Shown: piece by piece, positions 8,530 through 16,813 of the stretch
How positions within the stretch are numbered: the stretch's first letter is position 1
Layout: each line of letters begins with the position of its first letter
NCBI RefSeq assembly: GCF_004353905.1
Contig: NZ_SMOD01000003.1
Location: forward strand, 248,001-312,000
Length of the DNA stretch: 64,000 nucleotides
Origin: Paraburkholderia guartelaensis
GTDB lineage: Bacteria > Pseudomonadota > Gammaproteobacteria > Burkholderiales > Burkholderiaceae
Reading direction: 5' to 3'
Notes under the pieces: model-generated
Told to the model about the DNA's origin: nothing
Databases searched by the model: none
What the model saw: only the letters and a program-made list of their open reading frames with translations
Position numbers and translations under genes: made by a program

Positions 8530-10002
8530 ATGGCGAATTTCTTGACGAAAGCGTGGGTCCTTCGCTGGATCAAGCGGTTTTTCGTTTTCCTGCTGATTGC
8601 ATTCGTGTGCATTGCCGGCGTGCGTTTCTTCGACGCGCAGCGCAAGGCGCCGTTGAGCCTGTGGCACACGTACGTGCCGGAAGACATGCACGCGCACGAA
8701 ATCGATCATGCGACGTGGGAGGAATACATCGCCAACGAGAACCGCCTGTTCGACGCAGTGAAGAAGAACGTGACCGACAAGCTGCCGGCGGACGAACGCA
8801 TTCCCGCCAATCGCTATTTTTCGGGCAGCCCGATTTATCCTGGGCACTTTCGCACCGACTGGAACCGCTCGTACACACTCATGCCAGAGGGCGCGCCGCG
8901 CGGCGTGGCCGTGATGCTGCATGGGCTGACCGATTCTCCCTATAGCCTGCGGCACATCTCGCAGCGCTATCAGCAGGATGGCTTCGCCGTGGTGGCGGTG
9001 CGTTTGCCGGGACACGGCACCGTGCCCTCGGGGCTGACCGAAGTGACGGCGGAAGACTGGGAGGCGGCCGCGCGCCTTGCCGTGCGCGAAGCGCGGCACC
9101 TCGTGCCGGCGCCTGCGCCGCTGCATATCGTGGGTTTTTCGAACGGCGGCGCGCTCGCACTGCAATACTCGCTCGAGGCGCTGGACGACCCGAGCCTGCC
9201 GAAAGCGGACCGCCTGATCCTGCTCTCGCCGATGATCGGCATCACGCGCTTCGCGCGCTTTGCGGGGCTCGCGGCATTGCCTGCGATCTTGCCCGCGTTT
9301 GCGAAAGCCGCGTGGCTCGACATCGTGCCGGAATTCAATCCGTTCAAGTACAACTCGTTTCCGGTGAACGGCGCACGGCAGTCGTGGCGGGTCACGCGCA
9401 AGATCCAGCAGGAAGTGGCGGACGCGGCGCGCAACGGCAAGCTGGCGGCGCTGCCGCCCACGCTCACCTTCCAGTCCGTGCTCGACTTCACGGTGAGCAC
9501 GAGTGCAATCGTCAGTTCGCTGTATGCGCAACTGCCTGCCAACGGCAGCGAGCTCGTGCTGTTCGACATTAACCGCACGGCGCAATGGAGCCCGCTGTTG
9601 CGCGCTTCGATGCGTGACGCGTTGCGCCGAATCGCGCCCGTGCCGCCGCTGCGTTACCGCCTGACCGTGCTCACCAACGCCTCCGCCACCTCGCCGCATG
9701 TGGTCGAAGAGAGCACGGCGCCGAACGAGACAACGGCGAAAGTCGAACCCACGGGGCTCGACTATCCGCTCGATGTCTACTCGCTTTCACACGTGGCCTT
9801 GCCGTTTCCGGTGACCGATTCGCTGTACGGCCGCAACCCCGATCCCAACGACGACCTGGGCATCCATCTGGGCGCCCAGTCCGTACGCGGCGAAACCGGG
9901 GCGCTGATCGTGGGGGCGGGGCTCCTCACGCGGCTCTCGTGGAACCCCTTCTACGATTACATCGTCGAGCGTATCGACTACCTGGCGAGCCACGGGCCGT
10001 GA
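8530..10002 (+). CDS. membrane-anchored alpha/beta hydrolase
   Basis: The protein has 490 residues. One N-terminal hydrophobic segment (about 14-34) anchors it in the inner membrane, with the rest presumably periplasmic. The hydrolase core includes VMLHGLTDSPYSL (about 128-140), RLPGHG (158-163) and the nucleophile elbow GFSNGG with Ser204. It is longer than a typical serine hydrolase; about 70 extra residues lie between the anchor and the core. The substrate is unknown, and an ester or lipid is a family-based guess. It may share a transcript with the upstream SLC13 permease. Confidence 0.82.
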   Translation: MANFLTKAWVLRWIKRFFVFLLIAFVCIAGVRFFDAQRKAPLSLWHTYVPEDMHAHEIDHATWEEYIANENRLFDAVKKNVTDKLPADERIPANRYFSGSPIYPGHFRTDWNRSYTLMPEGAPRGVAVMLHGLTDSPYSLRHISQRYQQDGFAVVAVRLPGHGTVPSGLTEVTAEDWEAAARLAVREARHLVPAPAPLHIVGFSNGGALALQYSLEALDDPSLPKADRLILLSPMIGITRFARFAGLAALPAILPAFAKAAWLDIVPEFNPFKYNSFPVNGARQSWRVTRKIQQEVADAARNGKLAALPPTLTFQSVLDFTVSTSAIVSSLYAQLPANGSELVLFDINRTAQWSPLLRASMRDALRRIAPVPPLRYRLTVLTNASATSPHVVEESTAPNETTAKVEPTGLDYPLDVYSLSHVALPFPVTDSLYGRNPDPNDDLGIHLGAQSVRGETGALIVGAGLLTRLSWNPFYDYIVERIDYLASHGP

Positions 10003-10043
10003 GCGCGCGTCTGGCGCGCGTCAGGCCCGGACCCGGCCAGGGT

Positions 10044-11129
10044 TTATGCGCGCGGCGCGAGCTCGACCTGCGCGGTCATTTGCTGGCCGTCGCGGGCCAC
10101 GACGACCGACACGTTGCTGCGTGCCCGCGCGATCATGCTTTGCAGCTGCTCGACGTTGTCCACCTCGATGCCGTTGACCGCGATGATTACGTCGCCCGCG
10201 CTGATGCCAGCCGCCTTTGCCGGACCACCCGCTTTCACGACGAGCACGCCGCCGTCCACGCCGACTTGCTGCGCTTCGTCGCTGCTGAGCGCACGCACGG
10301 CCACGCCGAGACGCGGGTGCGCATTGCGGGCCAGCGTGGTGCCATTGCCGTTGCCGCCGCCCTGCACGATCTGATCCTTCATGTGCATGGCTTCGTCGAT
10401 CGGAATCGCGAACGAGAGGCCCTGGAAGCCGCCCGTGCGCGAATAGATCATCGAATTGATGCCGATGACTTCGCCGTTCAGGTTGAAGAGCGGGCCGCCC
10501 GAATTGCCCGGGTTGACGGGCACGTCGGTCTGGATAAGGTGCGTCGGGCTATCTTCCGAAAGCTGGCGCGACTTCGCGCTGATGATGCCCGAGGTCACGG
10601 TGTTGTCGAGACCATAGGGCGAGCCGATCGCAACGACCCAGTCGCCCACCTTGCTGTTCGCCGGATTGCCGATCTTCACCGTGGGGAAACCCGTGCCGGC
10701 GATTTTCAGCACGGCGACGTCGCCGGCCTTGTCGGTGCCGATCACGCGCGCGGAGAACTTGCGGCCGTCAGTGAGCTTGACCGTCACGTCGTCAGCGCCT
10801 TCGACGACGTGATTGTTCGTCAGGATGTAGCCATCCTGGCTCACGATGAAGCCCGATCCCAGGGCGCCCGAATGGCCGTCTTCGGAGTCCGGGTTTTCCT
10901 TAACGACCTCGACATGGACCACAGCCGGGCCGTACTGCGCGACGATCGCCGAGAAGTTGGGCGCCGTGCCCTTGACGTCGTCTGCCTTCGGCACGGGTGC
11001 CGACAACGTCGTTTTCGTGATGCGGCTTTCGTCCGCGCTGGCGTGCTCGTGGCTCACGACCCAGGCGCCGGCAAGCGCCACCGCTACACCGGCGATCAGG
11101 CCCCGGCGCCGATATTTGATGGTACTCAT
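10044..11129 (-). CDS. HtrA/Deg-family periplasmic serine protease, one PDZ domain
   Basis: The protein is 361 residues from the ATG at 11129. A short basic N-terminus and one hydrophobic segment (about 10-26) form a signal anchor. A trypsin-like domain follows with a complete triad: His107 in TNNHVVEG, Asp137 in GDVAVLKI and Ser210 in GNSGGPL. A single PDZ domain (about 270-360) closes the protein. One PDZ domain and a membrane anchor fit the DegS type rather than DegP. The open frame continues 95 codons upstream, but only this start gives the anchor. It likely handles misfolded envelope proteins, and it diverges from the AI-2E-type permease. Confidence 0.9.
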   Translation of the reverse strand: MSTIKYRRRGLIAGVAVALAGAWVVSHEHASADESRITKTTLSAPVPKADDVKGTAPNFSAIVAQYGPAVVHVEVVKENPDSEDGHSGALGSGFIVSQDGYILTNNHVVEGADDVTVKLTDGRKFSARVIGTDKAGDVAVLKIAGTGFPTVKIGNPANSKVGDWVVAIGSPYGLDNTVTSGIISAKSRQLSEDSPTHLIQTDVPVNPGNSGGPLFNLNGEVIGINSMIYSRTGGFQGLSFAIPIDEAMHMKDQIVQGGGNGNGTTLARNAHPRLGVAVRALSSDEAQQVGVDGGVLVVKAGGPAKAAGISAGDVIIAVNGIEVDNVEQLQSMIARARSNVSVVVARDGQQMTAQVELAPRA

Positions 11130-11493
11130 TGCTATGGTCTTCGAAGAGATGGTGAAGGTGCGCGTAAGGTACTTTTTGCTGCTTAAACGTGACTTAAATG
11201 CACGAGAGATCTTTTGACCGCGCGAAGAGTCGATGTGCGCGCAACGAAAATCCGGGTGGGGTTGTTCGGATTCCCCGCCAGCTAGCGCGCACGTCTTTTT
11301 CAAAGCGGCTAGTCTTGCGAAGTGGCGGCCGATCGCGCCCCGAAGACGCTTTATTGAGGGCCGGATAAGCGAGGCGAGACGTTGATGGCTTGCAAACGTC
11401 TCGTGCCTGATCACCGGTTCGCCGCGCGACGCGCTGTACGCAACCGCTGTCTACAACATCAACGCAACGTGGTTCGTCATCCAAAGCATCTAC
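11130..11493. promoter_or_regulatory. divergent intergenic region with a 9-bp inverted repeat
   Basis: This 364-base gap separates the HtrA and AI-2E-type starts. It has no gene I can support. CGAGACGTT (11375-11383) and AACGTCTCG (11395-11403) form a perfect 9-bp inverted repeat with an 11-base loop, about 90 bases upstream of the permease start. It is a candidate operator or leader hairpin. Confidence 0.4.
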
Positions 11494-12543
11494 ATGAAAC
11501 AGGATCTCGTCACGTTCACCTGCGTGGTCGTCATCGCCGTCATCACGGGGTGGGTGCTGTATATCGGGCGCCCGGTGCTGGTGCCGATCGCATTCGCGAT
11601 CATCACGTCGTATGTGATCTACGGGCTCGCTGAAATCCTGCGGCGCGTGCCTCACGTGGGCACGCGCATTCGCGCAGGCGCGCGCTACTGGAGCGCGGCC
11701 GCGCTCATACTCGTGGCTGCGTGGCTCGCGACCGAACTGCTGCTGTCCGACACTGACCGCATGCTCGCCGTGGCGCCGAAGTACGAAGCCACGCTGCTCG
11801 CGTTGCTCGCCAAAATCACCGCACTGTTTCATCTGGAAACCGAGGCTTCGTGGACAGCCTTCCGCCGCGAGCTGCTCGCGACGGTCAACGTCCAGTCGCT
11901 GCTCACCTCGCTGCTCGGCTCGCTCTCTTCGCTCATGGCGACGACGCTCGTCGTTCTGCTGTACACAGCGTTCTTCATGGTCGAAATGGGGCGGTTTCGC
12001 CGCAAGCTCTCTGCGGTCATGCGCGGCAAGGCCGACATGGAGCCCGTGATCGACGCCATCAACTCGAAGATCGGCACGTATCTGGCGTTGAAAGCGCTGC
12101 TCGGCGTGGTGCTCGGCATTCTCAGCTGGATCTGCATGCATCTGGTCGGGCTGGAGTTCGCGCCGCTGCTCGCCGTGCTCATCGTGCTGCTCAACTTCGT
12201 GCCGTATGCGGGGTCGCTCATTTCCGTTGCGCTTCCGGCCTTGCTCGCCGCGCTTCAATTCGGCCAGTGGAACGAGTCGATCACGTTGCTCATTGCGCTT
12301 TCGGCGATCAACTTCGTGATGGGCAACGTGCTCGATCCGTGGTTGATGGCGGGGTCGCTGAATCTGAGTCCTGCGGTGATCCTCATGAGCCTCGCCGCAT
12401 GGACGGCGCTCTGGGGCATTCCCGGCGCCTTTCTCGCCGTGCCGGGAACCGTGGCGCTCACGATCATCTTCTCCGCGTTCAGCTCCACACGGCCGCTGGC
12501 GCTGCTGTTGACGAAGGACGATGTAGTTAGGCATGCGGAATAA
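11494..12543 (+). CDS. AI-2E-family (PerM/TqsA-type) permease
   Basis: The protein has 349 residues with about seven or eight hydrophobic segments. The pattern is that of the AI-2E/UPF0118 family: an N-terminal hairpin, a soluble middle (about 100-140), then the conserved C-terminal part with LLNFVPYAGSLISVALPALLA and GNVLDPWLMAG. Members move autoinducer-2 or act as ion antiporters, so the cargo is not certain. The start at 11494 is the only good Met before the first hydrophobic segment. It lies 28 bases upstream of the amidohydrolase gene and may be co-transcribed with it. Confidence 0.85.
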   Translation: MKQDLVTFTCVVVIAVITGWVLYIGRPVLVPIAFAIITSYVIYGLAEILRRVPHVGTRIRAGARYWSAAALILVAAWLATELLLSDTDRMLAVAPKYEATLLALLAKITALFHLETEASWTAFRRELLATVNVQSLLTSLLGSLSSLMATTLVVLLYTAFFMVEMGRFRRKLSAVMRGKADMEPVIDAINSKIGTYLALKALLGVVLGILSWICMHLVGLEFAPLLAVLIVLLNFVPYAGSLISVALPALLAALQFGQWNESITLLIALSAINFVMGNVLDPWLMAGSLNLSPAVILMSLAAWTALWGIPGAFLAVPGTVALTIIFSAFSSTRPLALLLTKDDVVRHAE

Positions 12544-12571
12544 GTGCGTGGCTTACTTTCACAGGTGAACT

Positions 12572-14041
12572 ATGGCTTCCAGAATCAACCGCCGCGGCAA
12601 CGCAATCCGCCCAGTCTCCGCCTGCGTGGGCGACAAGGCGCTCGCGGAGTTCGCCAGTCGCCGCATCAGCGCCGATCTTGCGCGGCGCGGCTTCCTGATC
12701 GGCATGGGCGCATCCCTGTTGAGCGCGGTGATACCCGAGTTCAGCAGCGCGCAGCAGCCCGGCGGCGCGGCTCCCGCCCAGCCCACGACCTTCACGAACT
12801 TTCGCCTGTTCGACGGCAAGTCCGCGGCGCTGCAGGACGGCATGTCCCTCGTCGTCGATGGCAACCGCATTTCGCAGCTGCGTCGGGGCGCACCTGACGC
12901 GCAGAACGCGTCGGGCGGCCGCGTGATCGACTGCGGCGGCAAGGTGATGATGCCGGGCCTCATCGACATGCACTGGCATTCGCTTCTCGCTGCGGTCCCG
13001 ATCGCGACCATCCTCCAGTCCGACTTGAGCTTCGTGTACCTGGCCGCGGGCGCGGAGGCACAGCGCACGCTCTTGCGCGGATTCACGACCATTCGCGACG
13101 TGGGCGGCCCCGCGTTCGCCCTGAAGCAGGCCATTGATGCCGGCATGCTGAGCGGCCCGCGCATTTACCCCTGCGGCGCGATGATCACCACGACGGGCGG
13201 CCACGGAGACTTTCGTTTGCTGACCGACGTGCCGCGCACGAGCGGCCAGATCAGCGAGATCGAACGCACCGGCGCTGCCGCCATCGCCGACTCGGCCGAC
13301 GAAGTGCGCCTGCGTGTGCGCGAGCAGTTCATGATGGGCGCCACGCAGATCAAGCTCGTGGGCTGCGGCGGCGTCTCGACGCCGCGCAGTCCGCTCGACA
13401 TGCTCACGTTCACCGAGCAGCAACTGAAAGCCGCAGTAGAAACGGCGTCCGACTGGGGCACTTACGTGCTCGTGCATGCGTACACGCCGGAATCGGTGAA
13501 GCGCTCGGTGGCTGCCGGCGCGCAATGCGTCGAGCACGGACACCTCATCGACGACCGGACTGCCGAAGTCCTTGCGAAGAACGGCACATGGTTGAGTACG
13601 CAACCGTTTACCAGTGAAGAGGATGTTGCGCCGTTGGCGCCGTCGAGCCGCGAGAAGTTTCTCGAGGTGACAGCCGGCACCGACAACATGTACAAGCTCG
13701 CGCGCAAGCATGGGCTCAAGGTGGCCTTCGGCACGGACCTGATCTTTTCGCAGGCGCTGGCCACGCGGCAAGGCACGATGCTCGGGCACATGACGCGCTG
13801 GTATTCGAATGCCGAGTCGTTGCGTATGGCGACTGCCACGAACGGGCAGTTGCTCGCGATGGCGGGCGAGCGCAATCCGTATCCGCACAAGCTCGGCGTG
13901 CTCGAGGAGGGCGCGTACGCGGATCTGCTGATCGTGGCGGGTGACCCGCTCCAGGACATGACGCTGCTGGCCAACCCCGATCAGAACCTGAGCCTGATCA
14001 TGAAGGATGGCCGCGTCTACAAGGACACATTGAAGGCGTGA
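12572..14041 (+). CDS. Tat-exported amidohydrolase-family protein
   Basis: The protein has 489 residues. The leader contains ARRGFLIGMGASLL around residues 37-50, matching the twin-arginine RRxFL motif, although the stretch before it is unusually long. The metal-binding HxH of the amidohydrolase superfamily is seen in GLIDMHWH (H134, H136). Later ligands are likely the His residues in LVHAYT and CVEHGHLI and the Asp in AFGTDLIF. This pattern matches the imidazolonepropionase-like / Xaa-Pro dipeptidase branch with periplasmic members. The substrate is unknown. A cofactored enzyme folded in the cytoplasm and then exported would fit the Tat signal. Confidence 0.85.
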   Translation: MASRINRRGNAIRPVSACVGDKALAEFASRRISADLARRGFLIGMGASLLSAVIPEFSSAQQPGGAAPAQPTTFTNFRLFDGKSAALQDGMSLVVDGNRISQLRRGAPDAQNASGGRVIDCGGKVMMPGLIDMHWHSLLAAVPIATILQSDLSFVYLAAGAEAQRTLLRGFTTIRDVGGPAFALKQAIDAGMLSGPRIYPCGAMITTTGGHGDFRLLTDVPRTSGQISEIERTGAAAIADSADEVRLRVREQFMMGATQIKLVGCGGVSTPRSPLDMLTFTEQQLKAAVETASDWGTYVLVHAYTPESVKRSVAAGAQCVEHGHLIDDRTAEVLAKNGTWLSTQPFTSEEDVAPLAPSSREKFLEVTAGTDNMYKLARKHGLKVAFGTDLIFSQALATRQGTMLGHMTRWYSNAESLRMATATNGQLLAMAGERNPYPHKLGVLEEGAYADLLIVAGDPLQDMTLLANPDQNLSLIMKDGRVYKDTLKA

Positions 14042-14519
14042 CGCTGCGGGGCGCGGGCTCGCGGCGTCACCAAGGCACTTAAAAAAACAAAGGCGTCGCG
14101 GTCGCGATTTGGCACGTAAATCGAGGGCCAAATAGCCCGCGCAGGCATTCCGAACGCTGCGCGCATGGCGTATCAGCCACAGTCAGCCACACGATTTCTG
14201 TATCAAGATGTCACGGCGTGGGGACGCATCAACCGGGCCCATTTGCCTGCGCAGCGCGGCCATCATGGCACGCCCCGAGAACCCCCAGCGGGGGTCGAAA
14301 TCCCGCCTGTCCAAATCCGCCATCTGGCCGATTCTGCCGGTTGAACTTCGCCTCGAAGTAGCTCATATTCAAATCGACTATTTGTTACAACCGTCCAACG
14401 ATCTGCGCAATAGAGTAGGGACTACAGCGAATACTTCGAATCCGGGCCGCCTGGTTGCCTCCACTGCGACGCGCACCAGCCGCCGGTAGCAAACCCGAAA
14501 CCATCCTGTCAAAGCTTCC
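14042..14519. other. 478-base intergenic stretch with promoter-like and repeat elements
   Basis: I find no gene here. TCAGCCACA occurs twice ten bases apart (14173-14181 and 14183-14191), one helical turn, as for a direct-repeat operator. TTGAAC at 14341-14346 and CATATT at 14364-14369 with a 17-bp spacer form a modest promoter (4/6 each) 150 bases upstream of the zinc-ribbon gene. Confidence 0.35.
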
Positions 14520-15761
14520 ATGCCTGCAATGTTCAACGAACCTGGCCGATCCAAGTCTGGTCCGTGGGGATGTCCATACTGCGGGACCGGTTTTAATGCG
14601 CCACTGATGATCTGTCCTCAGTGCGGCGCGAAGCAGCTTTCCTCTGGCCCGCGCATGTCGCCGGCCAGCGAATCCACCGCGCCCGAATGGCACGATGGTT
14701 TCGCGCGCCATGCGCGCACTGAGTGGAACCCGTCTGCGTTCAGTTTCAGTGGTGGCGCGCCGCGCGACAGCGATTACGAGCTGCGCGATGAAGCGCCTCG
14801 GGCGCCACGTTCGTGGTTGCCTTTCTATGCGATTGGCAGCGTGGTGTCGATCGCGTTTCTGCTGACCGCGTACATGATTTCACACCGGACCGAGCGCGAG
14901 CCGACCTTGGGCGCCCAGATCGTGGAGGGTGCGATCCTCGGACCCAAGGCCACACCGGCCGCGCACGACACGAAGCCGCATACGGTGCGCAGCGCGCCGC
15001 CCGTAGCGGTCGCGCAGTTGCCGCCTCCGGCTGCCAGTGTGCCGCCGCCTCCGGTCGCGAGCGTCAAGCCGCCTCCAGTCAATACAGCGCCGCCCCCCGT
15101 CGTGGCCCATGTCGCGCCGCCGGCGCCGGCACCCGCTCAAGCGCAGCCGCCGCGTACGGCGACTGCTCGAGCGGAGACCGCACCACCGCCGCCGAGCGCT
15201 GCCGAAGAGCGCGCGCTCGCTGCAGCGAAGGCCAAGGCAGACAAGGCCAACGCGGAGAAGGTCGCCGCCGCGAAGGCCAAGGCAGACAAGGTCAACGCGG
15301 AGAAGGTCGCGGCAGCGAAGGCCAACGCAGAGAAGGTCGCCGCAGCGAAGGCCGCCGCCGATTCGCGGGCCGACATCTCGAGAAGTCTGGCGATCGCGCG
15401 CGCGAGCCTCGACAAGAACAGCCTCGGGCCCGCGCGCAGCGCGATCAATTCCGCGCTCGCGGCACAACCGGGCAACGGCTCCGCGCTGCAAATGCAGGCC
15501 GAATTGACGTCGCGCGAAGATCAGCGCGATTCGTTGCTTGGCTACGCGCGGCTTTGCGCGCGCGATGGGCGGTGGGTGTGCGCCTGGCATAACGCGGGGC
15601 ACGCATTGACCGTCGATTCGTCGAGTGGCGAAGCGCGCGAGATCCTCTCGCGATCGATCGCGGCTCAGGGCGCGGGCAACATGGCGCAGGGCGCAGGTCC
15701 CCAGCCCGCGATCAGGCAGGTCGATTCGGGTCCGCCGGGCCCGCCGATCGATCCCAACTGA
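14520..15761 (+). CDS. zinc-ribbon membrane protein with Pro-rich and TolA-like Ala/Lys repeats
   Basis: The protein has 413 residues and a mosaic plan. A four-Cys zinc ribbon (C18, C21, C32, C35) begins the protein. One transmembrane helix follows (about 100-120), then a Pro/Ala-rich stretch (about 140-232), an Ala/Lys/Glu repeat region predicted to be a helical rod (about 233-285), and a C-terminal TPR-like helical domain (about 285-390). The zinc ribbon would be cytoplasmic and the rod periplasmic, as in TolA or TonB-type spanning proteins. I do not recognise a named family for the whole protein. ATGs at 14520 and 14529 are both possible. A hairpin terminator follows. Confidence 0.75.
   Translation: MPAMFNEPGRSKSGPWGCPYCGTGFNAPLMICPQCGAKQLSSGPRMSPASESTAPEWHDGFARHARTEWNPSAFSFSGGAPRDSDYELRDEAPRAPRSWLPFYAIGSVVSIAFLLTAYMISHRTEREPTLGAQIVEGAILGPKATPAAHDTKPHTVRSAPPVAVAQLPPPAASVPPPPVASVKPPPVNTAPPPVVAHVAPPAPAPAQAQPPRTATARAETAPPPPSAAEERALAAAKAKADKANAEKVAAAKAKADKVNAEKVAAAKANAEKVAAAKAAADSRADISRSLAIARASLDKNSLGPARSAINSALAAQPGNGSALQMQAELTSREDQRDSLLGYARLCARDGRWVCAWHNAGHALTVDSSSGEAREILSRSIAAQGAGNMAQGAGPQPAIRQVDSGPPGPPIDPN
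15225..15344 (+). repeat. in-frame tandem repeats encoding the Ala/Lys rod
   Basis: Two near-identical 45-base units (15225-15269, 15270-15314) and a shortened 30-base unit (15315-15344) encode AKAKADKxNAEKVAA-type peptides. The high DNA identity suggests recent duplication or slippage. Confidence 0.8.
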
Positions 15762-15780
15762 CGACATCCATAGCTTGGGC

Positions 15781-15810
15781 GCGGGTGCGTGACGCCAGTC
15801 ATGCACCCGC
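15781..15810. terminator. hairpin between convergent genes
   Basis: A 13-bp stem with one G-T pair (15781-15793 with 15798-15810) and a 4-base loop fills the 50-base gap between the convergent zinc-ribbon and LysR genes. There is no T-run. It is probably a bidirectional terminator. Confidence 0.5.
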
Positions 15811-15811
15811 A

Positions 15812-16732
15812 CTAGCGTTGCTGGCTGTCGCGTTCGCAGTGGTGCTCGACCAGCCAGTTGCTGAAGTTGCGCACGCGTAACGTGTCCTGCACTTCAGGCC
15901 GCACGTCGAGCCAGTATCCCGAAGGTCCCACCACTTCCACTTCGCTCAGTTGCACGAGCGTGCCGTTCTCCAGTTCGGGCGCGATCATGTGCCGATCGGC
16001 AACGGCGATGCCCAGACCCGCCACCGCCGCATGGATCACCTGATCGAGCGTGCTGAACTCCAGTTCTCCGCGCGGCGCCATCTGCACGTCGAGCGCCGCG
16101 GCTTCGAGCCACGCTTCCCAGACCAGCAGGCGCCGGTCGATATCGAGGATATAGAGCCACGGATGCTGCGCGAGGATCTCGCGCAGCGCGTCCTGATCGG
16201 CGGCGGGCTGGCTGAACTCGCGCACCGAGCCGACCAGCACGTGGCGCTCGCGCATGAGCAGCGTGCTCTGGCCGCCCGGCAGTGGTTCCATGCCGAAGCG
16301 GATCTGGCAATCTTCGTTGCGCTCGGTGCCGTGTAGCGGCCCGTATTCGTTGGTGATGGAGATGCGCAAGTCGGGGTGGCGCACCTGGAAATCGCGCAGG
16401 CGCGGCGTGAGCCAGCGCGTGGCGAGCGTGGGCGCGGCGTTCAGACTGAGCAGGCTGTTCGACGGATCGGCGCGGATCGTGTCGAGCGTATGGGCGATGC
16501 TGTCGAACGCGGCCTGCAGCGTAGGCAGCAGACGCTTGCCCGCGGCCGTGATTTCGAGCCGGTGATGATGCCGCATGAAGAGCGGCGTGCCGAGATAGTC
16601 TTCGAGCAGGCGAATCTGACGGCTGATCGCCCCCTGGGTCACGTGCAGGTTTTGCGCTGCCCTGGTGAAGCTGAGCGTGCGGCTCGCCTCCTCGAATGAA
16701 CGCAGTGCCGATAAAGAGGGTAGGCGGCGCAT
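15812..16732 (-). CDS. LysR-family regulator, GcvA-like
   Basis: The protein has 306 residues. It opens MRRLPSLSALRSFEEASRTLSFTRAAQNLHV, then TQGAISRQIRLLEDYLG, a GcvA-type HTH (about 5-65). An effector domain (about 90-300) follows. It is the last gene of a leftward row (enolase, binding protein, porin, LysR), 81 bases after the porin stop. That places it as the likely local regulator, although a hairpin in the gap may uncouple it. The effector is unknown. Confidence 0.88.
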   Translation of the reverse strand: MRRLPSLSALRSFEEASRTLSFTRAAQNLHVTQGAISRQIRLLEDYLGTPLFMRHHHRLEITAAGKRLLPTLQAAFDSIAHTLDTIRADPSNSLLSLNAAPTLATRWLTPRLRDFQVRHPDLRISITNEYGPLHGTERNEDCQIRFGMEPLPGGQSTLLMRERHVLVGSVREFSQPAADQDALREILAQHPWLYILDIDRRLLVWEAWLEAAALDVQMAPRGELEFSTLDQVIHAAVAGLGIAVADRHMIAPELENGTLVQLSEVEVVGPSGYWLDVRPEVQDTLRVRNFSNWLVEHHCERDSQQR

Positions 16733-16752
16733 GCAAGCCTCGCGATGCAGAA

Positions 16753-16785
16753 GCGCCGGCGCATTGTCATTCGCGCCGGCGCATT
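16753..16785 (-). terminator. candidate porin-operon terminator / repeated GC hairpin
   Basis: GCGCCGGCGCATT occurs twice 20 bases apart (16753-16765 and 16773-16785). Because GCGCCGGCGC is self-complementary, the copies can form a 10-bp stem with a 10-base loop just after the porin stop. Only a weak T-rich tail follows on the minus strand. Confidence 0.45.
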
Positions 16786-16813
16786 TTCAGTGATAAGGAC
16801 AGCGTGGAAAACG

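Noticed and set aside
10004..10020. GC hairpin between the convergent hydrolase and HtrA genes
   Set aside because: Only six base pairs of CG repeats and no T-run; too likely by chance in GC-rich DNA.
11130..11414. Possible 95-codon N-terminal extension of the HtrA protease
   Set aside because: The extension is not hydrophobic or conserved-looking, and the start at 11129 gives the membrane anchor right away.
14208..14489. 93-codon rightward frame upstream of the zinc-ribbon gene
   Set aside because: Its composition is unlike a protein of this genome and it has no ribosome-binding site; promoter-like elements lie within it.
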